Source: Ornithorhynchus anatinus
Lineage: Eukaryota > Chordata > Mammalia > Monotremata > Ornithorhynchidae
Direction: 5' to 3'
Assembly: GCF_004115215.2 (NCBI RefSeq)
Contig: NW_024396779.1
Location: forward strand, 186,001-250,000
Length of the DNA stretch: 64,000 nt
Both the position numbers and the translations under genes were made by a program. Positions 56,055-64,000 of this stretch are shown piece after piece. Position 1 is the first letter of the stretch. The number at the start of each line of letters is the position of its first letter. The notes under the pieces were generated by a model. That model made no database searches, had not been told where the DNA came from, and worked only from the letters and a program-made list of their open reading frames with translations.

Positions 56055-56760
56055 CCTTCAATAGCGAATGTGTCTACCAACTCTGTTATATATTACTCTC
56101 CAAAGAGGTTAGTACAGTTCTCTGCATACAGTAAGAGCTTAATTAGTACCACTGATTGAAAGGTGAGTAGAGAACATGTAAAATTTTTCCTGGTCACCTT
56201 CCTGTTCCTTCACCTCCTCTTCATTCTTTTCTTCCTTCACTTTCTCCTTCTCTTCTTTGAGTTCCTCCTCCTCCTCCTATCCCTATTCTTCTTTCTCCTC
56301 TTTCTTCTCTCCTTTGTCCCCCTCTCTTTTTTTCTCCTGCTACTTTTCCTCTTCCATATCCTCCTTGACATCCCAACCTTAATGACTTTATCAGCTCTGT
56401 TTCCCCAACCAGGAATGTCTTCTCCACCCTTTTGACCTATAATCTTTTGGCATTTATGTCCCTATCCATAATTAATTTATTTATATCAATGTCCGTCTCT
56501 CCCTCTAGACTTTAAGGGAAGTGAACATGACTACCGAATCTGTTATATTGTACTCTCTCAAGTGCTTAGTACAGTGCTGTACACACAGTCTTCTTTAATT
56601 GCCTTCGAGTTGTTTCTGACCCATAGCTACTCCATGGACACTTCTTTCATGCAATAAAAACTTGAGTCTCTGCCATTATCTTTGATCAAGGTTTAGATCA
56701 CTTGATCACCTGTCTATTTATAGGACAACACACAAAGCACTCAATCAATACCATTGACCC
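56055..56760. repeat. L2 tail, pyrimidine tract, older L2 end and RTE-like fragment
   Basis: L2 tail (+) 56060-56158; C/T-rich block 56190-56360 (the leucine- and phenylalanine-rich frames are artefacts); older L2 3' end (+) 56370-56592; RTE-like piece (minus) 56600-56690; unassigned to 56760. Confidence 0.7.
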
Positions 56761-56929
56761 ATCGATGGATTTGCCAAATTGTGTCCTTCTCCTCCTTTAC
56801 AGCCATGACAAAAACTGACCGGTTCTATGAGGCTTTCCCAGATTGATTCCACTTGACTGCAGACCACTAATCACTCCAGTCATCCTTACATTTTACAGAA
56901 TTCCATCTCCATGCACAATGCTTTGTTTT

Positions 56930-57560
56930 TCATGGTATTTGTTAAGCACTAACTAGGTGCCAATGAAGTACTGAGCACTAACTACGATATGCTCTACACA
57001 TCAACTTTCCTGAATGTTTCTTACCGATTCTTATGCATCTGAAGCAGTGTGGTCTTGTGGAAAGACATGGGCCTGGGAGTCAGAGGACCTGGGTTCTAAT
57101 GCAGCCCTGCCATTTACTTGTTGTGTGAATTTGGGCAAATCATTTTACTTCTATGTGCCTCAGTTCCCTCTCCTGCAAAATGGGGTTTCAGTGCTTGTTC
57201 TCCCTCCTACTTAGACTGTGAGCTCCAAGGGAGACCTGAATAGATTGTATCTACCCCAGGGCTTCTTACAATGTTTGGCATATAATAAGTGCTTAACAAA
57301 TGCCATTTTTGTTATTACTTGCTCTTCCTTTTCCTCATCTTCATTTTCTTTCTGTTTCACTTCTTTTCTCCTCCTGCTTCTCCTCCTCTTCTTCTCTCTT
57401 CTCCTTGTCATCTTCTTCCTTCTAGAATTCAGCAGATTTAGCCTCTCAAATCCAGGCAAGACTCCTTTATCCTTATTCAACTTTCCTAATTCCAGACAAA
57501 TTATCTAATATCTAGCCCAGTGCTTTAGCACAGTGCTTGGCTTTTAACAAGAGCCTTATT
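56930..57560. repeat. Mon1 SINEs and a pyrimidine tract
   Basis: Mon1 56930-56985 (minus, partial), 57040-57310 (+), 57505-57560 (+, tail). C/T-rich block 57318-57425. Positions 56761-56930 are unassigned. Confidence 0.75.
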
Positions 57561-57635
57561 CTTACTAAGAGATGAGAATCTACCCCATTTTTAAAGGGCT
57601 CCAGGTAAGGCAAAGTTTTGAACCCTGTGCTTTGG

Positions 57636-59456
57636 AACCCATTCCCGCTCATTTTATAAAAACTATCGCCCCTTCCCTCCTCAGCTCCTTAACTTCCCTC
57701 TTTATTCACTCACTCGCCAAAGGATTCTTCCCCTCTGCGTTCAAACATGCCCATGTCTCCCCCATCCTAAAAAAAAAAACCCACTCTCTCTGCCCCATTG
57801 CCCCTTCCAGTTATCACCTTATCTCCCTCCTACCCTTCCTTTCCAAATTCCTAGAACGAGTCATCTACACTTGCTGCCTCAAATTCCTCAACTCCATCTC
57901 TCTTCTGGGCCCCCTCCAATCTGGCTTCCACCTCTCCACTCCACCACAACTGCCCTCTCAAAGGTCACCCATGACCACCTTCTTGCCAAATCCAATGGCT
58001 CGCACTCTATCCTAATCCTCCTTGACCTCTCATCTGCCTTTGACACTGTCATCCATCCCCTTCTCCTCAACACTTTATCTCACCTTGGCTTCATGAACTC
58101 CATCCTCTCCTGGTTCCCCTTTTATCTCTCTGGCCATTGATTCTTGGTCTCCTTCGTGGGTTCCTCCACCCCCTCCTATCCCCCAACTGTAGGGATTCCT
58201 CAAGGGTCTGTTCTTGGTCCCCTTCTGTTCTTCATCTATACTCACTCCCTTGGTGAACTCATTTGCTTCCACGGCATCAACTATCATTTCTACGCAGATG
58301 ACACCCAAATCTACATCTCTTCCCCTCTTTTCTCTCCCTCCCTCCAAGCTTGTATCTCCTCCAGACTTCAGGACATCTCCACCTGGATGTTCGCACGCCA
58401 CCTAAAACAAATTATGTCCAAGACTGAGCTCCTTTTCTTCCCTCGCAAACCCAGTCATCTTCCTGACTTTCCCGTCACTGTGGATGGCACTATCATCTTT
58501 CCCGCCTCACAAGCCAGCAACCTTGGTGTCATCCTAAACTCTGCTCTCTCATTCACCCCACACCTCCAATCCTTCACCAAAGCCTGCCAGTCTCACCCTC
58601 ACAACATCGCCAAGATGGGCCCTTTCATCTCCATCCAAACTACTACCTTTACTGGTCCAATCTCTCATAATATCCCAACTGGATAGTTGCATCAGCCTCC
58701 TTTCTGATCTCCCATCCTCCTTTCTCTCCCTGTTTCAGTCTTGTCTTTACTCTGCTGCACGGATTATCTTTCTACAGAAAAGCACTGGGCATGTCATTCC
58801 CCTCCTCAAAAACTTCCAGTGGTTGCCTATCAACCTTCGCCTAAAGCAAAAACTCCTCACTCTTGGCTTCAAAGCTCTCCTTCACCTTGCCCCCTCCTAA
58901 CTCACCTCCCTTCTCTCCTTCTACAGCCCATATCATACACTCCTCTCCTCTGCCGCTAACCTCCTCACTGTGCCTTGCTCTCGCCTATTCTGCCATCCTA
59001 CCACTGACCTGGAATGCCCTCTCTCCTCATATCCGCCAAACTAACTCTCTTCCCCTCTTCAAAGCCCTAATGAGAGCTCACCTCCTCCAGGAGGCCTCCT
59101 CAGACTGAGCCTCCCTTTCCCTCTGAGCCTCCTCCCCTCCACATTACCCCTACTCTCTCCCTCTGCTCTACCCCCTTCCCCTCCCCACAACACTTGTGTA
59201 TATTTGTATATATTATTTATTACTCATTTTATTAATGATGTGAATATAGCTATGATTCTATTTATCTATTTTGATGGTATTGATTCCTGTCTCCTAGTTT
59301 TGTTTTGTTGTCTGTCTCCCCTTTTTAGACTGTGAGCCCATTGTTGGGCAGGGATTGTCTCTATTTGTTGCTGAATTGTACATTCCAAGTACTTAGTACA
59401 GTGCTCTGCACTCATTAAGCATTCAGTAAATACGATTGAATGAATGAATGAATGAA
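57636..59456 (+). repeat. Long L2 copy (1.8 kb)
   Basis: Starts in ORF2 upstream of the reverse transcriptase core (PIPAHFIKTIAPSLLSS), passes [20 protein letters not shown] (about 58192-58251) and YADDTQIY (about 58294), and continues to the C-terminal LLQEASSD, UTR and (tgaa)n. One frame is open for 180 codons (58144-58686); several breaks elsewhere. It is older than the 15788 copy. A plausible start of the recognisable L2 is 57636. Confidence 0.93.
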
Positions 59457-59712
59457 CCTTCCAATGTTCGATATTTTGCACTCTCAGGAAATGATTTCTA
59501 AAGTTTAACCTAAATCCCTCATGCTGCAATTCAAACCTTAGCCTTGGTAGAGAGAGAGATCAGCTCATCAGTATCCTCCATCTGATATTCTTTCATATAG
59601 CTATGAGCAGGGAACTAGTAGCTCCTCTGTCTTCCTTACAAACCATAAACTGGTGTGAGGTTTGAGGGAAGAGGGAATCTCTACAGGAAGGGTGAATCAG
59701 AAATCACTGAGA
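59457..59712. other. Unassigned unique sequence
   Basis: No repeat or gene recognised. Confidence 0.5.
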
Positions 59713-59714
59713 TC

Positions 59715-60555
59715 ATGATAAGCAGCATGGCACAGTGGATAGAGCACGGGCCTGCAAGTCAGAAGGTCATGAATTCTCATTCCACCTCCACCACTTCTCT
59801 TCTGTGTGACCTTGAGCAAGTCACTTAACTTCTCTAGACCTAGGTTCCCTCATCTGTAAAGTGGGGATTGAGACTGAGAGTCCTATGTGGGACAAGGACT
59901 GTGCCCAACCTGTGCTTGGTAAGTGCTTAACAAGTACAATAATTATTAATAATAATAATAATGCTGGTATTTGTTAAGCACTTACTATGTGCAGAACACT
60001 GTTCTAAGCGCTGAGGTAGATACAGGGTAATCAAGTTGTCCCACGTGAGGCTCACAGTTAATCCCCATTTTACAGATGAGGGAATTTAGGCCCAGAGAAG
60101 TTAAGTGACTTGCCCACAGTCACACAGCTGACAAGTGGCAGAGTCGGGATTATTATTATTATTATGATAGATCTTGGGAAGCACAAGTCTGTAGGAACAG
60201 TATCTTAGGATCGTATTTTCCCAAGCGCTTAATACAGTGTTCCGCAGAGTAAATGTTCAATAGATATCACTGATTGATTCATTGGAAGTAAGAGAAGCAG
60301 CTTGGCCTAGAGCACGGGCCTCAGAGTCTGAAGGACCTGGGCTCTAATCCCTTCTCTGCCACTTGTCTGTTGTGTGACCATGGGCGAGTCACTTAGTTTC
60401 TCTCTGCCTCAGTTCCCTCATCAGTAAGATGGAAATTAAGACTGTGACCCCCGTGTGGGACAGGGATTGTGTCCAACCTAATTAGCTTCTATCTACCCCA
60501 GATCTTAGTTCAATGCCTGGCCCATAGCAAGAGCTTGACAAATATTAAAAATAAT
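59715..60555. repeat. Three Mon1 SINEs and an L2 tail
   Basis: 59715-59945 (+), 59955-60155 (minus, young, head missing), L2 tail 60190-60275 (+), 60290-60555 (+). Confidence 0.85.
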
Positions 60556-60664
60556 AAAATAAACATTAGGAAGCAGGGTTAGGAAACTCTTTTGCAGTTC
60601 CTCGTACCTCTAATCTTTCTTTGAACCCTAGCATTCACCTCAAGATCTACATTCTGTTTCTGGC

Positions 60665-60666
60665 AG
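60665..60666 (+). promoter_or_regulatory. Probable 3' splice site before the OR start
   Basis: 'ctacattctgtttctggcag' is a good acceptor 18 bases before the ATG at 60685, as expected if a 5' untranslated exon is spliced to the coding exon. The upstream exon was not identified. Confidence 0.45.
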
Positions 60667-60684
60667 CTAATGTGGCTATGAAGC

Positions 60685-61629
60685 ATGGAGGGTAGAAACA
60701 GAAGTGCAGTCATTGAATTTATTCTGCTGGGCTTTCAGACCAGGAAGGAGATGGAGATCCTTCTATTTGTTGCATTCCTGCTGATGTATGGGACTTCTCT
60801 GATTGGCAATTCCCTAATCACGATCTTGGTGTGGACAGACCCTCGCCTGCATTCTCCCATGTACTTCTTCGTGGCCAATCTGTCCTTTCTGGAGATCACC
60901 ATCACTTCCACAGTCATCCCCAAGATGCTGTCCAACACCTTCTCACCGACCAAAGCCATCTCTTTGGTAGGCTGCCTCTCTCAGTCCTTCTTCTATTTCC
61001 TTCTCGGCTCCACAGAGTTCTTCATCCTGGCCGTCATGTCCTTTGACCGCTATGTGGCCATCTGTAACCCGCTGAGATACTCCACCATCATGAGCGGACA
61101 GGTCTGCCTGGAACTACTGCTCGGTTGCTATGTTGGTGCCTTCTTGGTCATCCTCATGCCCACCGTCATGACAACTGGGCTGCCCTTCTGTGGTCCCAAT
61201 GTCATTGACCACTTCTTCTGTGACAGCGTTCCGGTGCTGAAGCTGGCCTGTGCGGACATGACCCTGGCCGAGTTAGTGGACTTCGGCACCTCCGTGATCT
61301 TGCTGTTGGGTTCTTTGCTGTGGACCGTGACATCTTACGCCTTCATCCTCGCCACCATCCTTGGTATCCCGTTAGCCCAGGGGAGGCAGAAGGCCTTCTC
61401 CACGTGTGTCTCTCACATCACCGCGGTCTCCCTCTACTATGGGAGCTCCATTTTCATCTATGTCCGGCCCAGAAAGGGTCACATCCTGGACTTCAACAAG
61501 GTCGCCACTGTACTCAACACCATTGTGACCCCCATGCTGAACCCCTTCATCTACAGCCTCCGGAACGAGAAGGTCAAGGAATCCCTGAGAGATGCTCTCA
61601 AAAAACATCTGAATGTTTCTAAGTCTTAA
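60685..61629 (+). CDS. Olfactory receptor, family-6-like, intact
   Basis: Class II odorant receptor of 314 residues, acting in olfactory neuron cilia. The start ATG at 60685 gives MEGRNRSAVIEFILLGFQ with a glycosylation site at N5. The TM1 GN pair is at 41-42, LHSPMYFF at 55-62, and the loop-1 cysteine is C97. MSFDRYVAIC (118-127) replaces the usual MAYDR, as in several family-6 members. CGPNVIDHFFCDSVPVLKLA lies in loop 2, KAFSTCVSHITAVSLYYGSS in TM6, and NPFIYSLRNEKVKESLRDAL closes TM7. The C-terminus is slightly long. The frame is complete, stop at 61627-61629. The nearest human forms by memory are OR6 members such as OR6M1 and OR6T1; I cannot fix orthology. It shares many residues with the OR relic at 30665-31653, which reads in the opposite direction. 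Confidence 0.95.
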   Translation: MEGRNRSAVIEFILLGFQTRKEMEILLFVAFLLMYGTSLIGNSLITILVWTDPRLHSPMYFFVANLSFLEITITSTVIPKMLSNTFSPTKAISLVGCLSQSFFYFLLGSTEFFILAVMSFDRYVAICNPLRYSTIMSGQVCLELLLGCYVGAFLVILMPTVMTTGLPFCGPNVIDHFFCDSVPVLKLACADMTLAELVDFGTSVILLLGSLLWTVTSYAFILATILGIPLAQGRQKAFSTCVSHITAVSLYYGSSIFIYVRPRKGHILDFNKVATVLNTIVTPMLNPFIYSLRNEKVKESLRDALKKHLNVSKS

Positions 61630-61734
61630 GGACCCAACATTATATTCTTAAAGGCAAGACCAAGTACAATTGAAAGGAAAGAGAGAGTCTGCATTACTCA
61701 AAGGTCTGTGTAGTCCATCAGTCTTGGGATGCCC

Positions 61735-62500
61735 TGTGGCCTAGGGGATAGAGCATGGGCCAGGGAGTCAGAAGGACCTGGGTTCAAATCCCAGCCCTAC
61801 CACTTGTCTGGTTCAGTCTCACCCATGTCATGCTTCTGTCTTGGAACTCCCTCCCTTTTAATAACCGATAGACAATTACTCTCCCTTCCTTCAGAGCCTT
61901 ACTGAAGGCATATCTCCTCCAAGATGCCTTCCCTGACTAAGTTCTCATTTCCTTTAATTTCACTCCCTTCTGTGTTAACCTGACTTGCTCCCTATATTCA
62001 TCCCCTCTCCCAGCCCCACAACACTTATGTACATATCTTATGTACACAGAGAAGCAGCAGGGCGTAGTGAGTTGAGCACGGGCCTGGGAGTCAGAAGGTC
62101 ATGGGTTCTAATCCCGGCTCCATCACTTGTCTGCTCTCTGACGTTGTGCCAGTCAGTTCACTTCTCTGGGCCTCATTTCCCTCATCTGGAAAATGGAGAT
62201 GAAGACTGTGAGCCCCATGTGGGACAGGGTCTGTGTTCAACCTTATTACCTTATATTTACCCAGCACTTAGAACAATGCCTGGCACATAGTATGTGCTTT
62301 ACAAATACCATTATCATTATTATTATTATTATTATAGCCACAATAATTTTATTTATATAATGTCTGCATCCCACTCTAGACTGTAAGCTCACTGTGGGCA
62401 GGAAATGTGTCTGTTATATTGTTACACTGTACTTTCCCAAGTGTTCTGTTCATTGCTCTGCACAGAGGAAGTGCTCAATAAATGTGATTGATTGATTGCC
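61735..62500 (+). repeat. Mon1 SINEs, older L2 end and L2 tail
   Basis: Mon1 61735-61810 (head half), older L2 3' end 61815-62035, Mon1 62046-62310 with an (att)n tail, L2 tail 62340-62500. Confidence 0.8.
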
Positions 62501-62504
62501 CCTG

Positions 62505-63315
62505 AGAGGAGCAGCATGGCCATGTAGAAAGAGAACAGGCCTGGGAGTCAGAGGACCTGGCTTCTTATCCCAGCTATGTCACATGCCTCCTGTGTGACCT
62601 TGGGCAGGTCACTTCTCTGTTCCCCACTTACCTCATCTGTAAAAGGGGGATTCAGTAGCTGTTAATAATAATGATGGTGTTTGCTAAAAGCTATGTGCCA
62701 AGCACTGGGGTAGATACAAGGTAATCAGGTTGTCCCACGTGGGGTTCACAGTCAATCCCCATTTTACAGATGAGGTAACTGAGGCAAAGAGAAGTTAAGT
62801 GACTTGCCCAGAGTCACAAAGCTGACAAGTAGCAGAGGAGGGATAAGAACCCACAACCTCTGGCTCCCAAGCCTGTGCTTTTTCCACTAAGCCATGCTGC
62901 TTCTCTGTTCTCCTTCCTACTTACCTGTTCTCCTTCCTACTTACATTGTCAGGCCTGTTTGGGACAGAGATGGTGTCTGACCTGATGATCTTGTAAATTC
63001 CCCGGTCCTTAGGACAGAGTTTGACACAAATATCAATAGCTTTATTATATTCTGTTGCTTTCCCCTACCTGTAGCCAGCATGACCTAATGGACCCTGGGG
63101 CTGGGAGCCAGAGTAACTGGGTTCTGATCCCACCTCTGCCAGTTGCCGGCTGTGTAATCTTGGGCAAACCACTTTACTTATTTGTGCCTCAGTTTCCTCA
63201 TGTGTAAAATGGACATTCTATATTGTTCTCTCTCCCCTTTAGACTGTGCACTCCATAAATGGGTCAGGGACTGGGCCCAAACTGATGATCTTGTGTAGAG
63301 TGTTTGACACACAGT
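62505..63315. repeat. Run of Mon1 SINEs
   Basis: 62505-62660 (+) is broken by a minus copy (62662-62908) and its tail follows at 62910-63030 (+). Another copy covers 63075-63315 (+). Confidence 0.8.
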
Positions 63316-63317
63316 GA

Positions 63318-63678
63318 GTGGTTTTTATGGTATTTGGTAAGCTCTTCCTATATGCCAGGCACTATTCTAAGCACTGGGTTAGATACAAAGTAATTCATTC
63401 AATAGTATTTATTGAGCACTTACTATGTGCAGAGCACTGTACAAAGCACTTGGAATGTACAATTTGGCAACAGATTCATCTCACATCACAGTCCTGGTCC
63501 CACATGGGGCTCCCAGTCTTAATCCCCATTTTACAGATGAGGTAACTGAGGCACAGAGTAGTGAAGCGACTTACCCGAGATCACACAGCAGGCAGGTGAC
63601 AGAGCCAGGATGAGAACCCAGGTCCCTCTGGCTCCCAGGCCCATGCTCTATCTCATTAGGCCACTCTGCTTTCCAACT
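63318..63678 (-). repeat. Mon1 SINE interrupted by an L2 tail
   Basis: The SINE is split at 'acaaagtaa' (63394) by a minus-strand L2 tail (63395-63485) and resumes near 63490. Confidence 0.8.
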
Positions 63679-64000
63679 ACCACATTCATCAATACTATGT
63701 GCAAAACACTAGGCAAAACACTGGAAGTACAGATGACTTATCGAAGAATCAAGCTGGGAGGTGGTTGGTGACAAAAATATGGAATTTCCCAGGTGTTTAG
63801 CACAATGCATTTCACCGAGTGTACGTTCAATAAATAATCAATCCTTACCACTATTACTGCTACTAGTAGAACTACTAACTAAACACTGGGGCAATGGGTT
63901 TTCAAATCTACTCTGGGTGTTCGCAAAGTAACTTGAACTGGGACATCGTTTAATAGAGTTGGTGGAGAAAGTTTCAGTAATTAATCTCTTGGGATGTTCT
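63679..64000. other. L2 tail remnants and unassigned end of the window
   Basis: Weak L2 tail similarity at 63690-63735 and 63785-63845; the rest is unassigned. Confidence 0.5.

Noticed and set aside
56163-56435. Very hydrophobic 90-residue frame resembling a membrane protein
   Set aside because: It is a C/T-rich tract; leucine and phenylalanine codons arise from composition alone, and the opposite frame is equally biased. No start context or homologue.
1-64000. A new multi-gene defence, secretion or metabolic system
   Set aside because: The window is vertebrate repeat-rich DNA with isolated chemoreceptor genes; no operon-like or co-oriented unknown gene group exists.

Overview
The window is monotreme nuclear DNA (platypus or echidna; the sequence does not say which). 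The evidence is its repeats. Dozens of copies of a tRNA-headed core-SINE of the Mon1/MIR type alternate with LINE-2 copies. Some L2 copies still carry long readable stretches of reverse transcriptase and end in tidy (TGAA)n tails. L2 is long extinct in marsupials and placentals, and this density of young-looking L2 with its partner SINE is characteristic of monotremes. Assembly quality is draft: a run of exactly 100 N lies at 32688-32787.

The host genes are chemosensory. Two olfactory receptor (OR) genes look intact: an OR11L1-like gene at 26313-27239 and a family-6-like gene at 60685-61629, both + strand. One vomeronasal type-1 receptor (V1R) looks intact at 52119-53081 (+). Three receptor relics accompany them. 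One OR (minus, 3957-7076) is split by a whole L2 and a SINE. One nearly complete OR (minus, 30665-31653) is spoiled only by about three single-base losses. One V1R C-terminal fragment (+, 41816-42110) abuts an L2 tail. The intact genes are single coding exons, each isolated among repeats, as usual for these families.

The unexpected content is at 35582-41605 on the minus strand: a series of short exons, in the right order and several with splice sites, matching the kinesin-7 protein CENP-E from motor switch I into the coiled-coil stalk. Stops and frameshifts show it is dead. Retained introns show it arose by DNA duplication or loss of a gene, not by retrocopying.

Layout: 1-3.9 kb repeats; 3.9-7.1 kb OR relic with insertions; 7.1-26 kb SINE/L2 desert with local tandem duplications and a readable L2 (15.8-17.3 kb); 26.3-29.3 kb OR11L1-like gene, a minisatellite split by an L2, and a 62-bp triplication; 30.6-31.7 kb OR relic; 31.8-35 kb a second LINE type, a tRNA-Ser relic, the gap and a long L2; 35.5-42.1 kb CENPE and V1R relics; 42-51 kb SINE-rich and pyrimidine-rich DNA; 51-53 kb truncated L2 and V1R gene; 53-60.6 kb repeats including a 1.8-kb L2; 60.7-61.6 kb OR; then repeats to the end. 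I found no CRISPR, operon, mobile island or new multi-gene system, and the CENPE relic is the most notable item.
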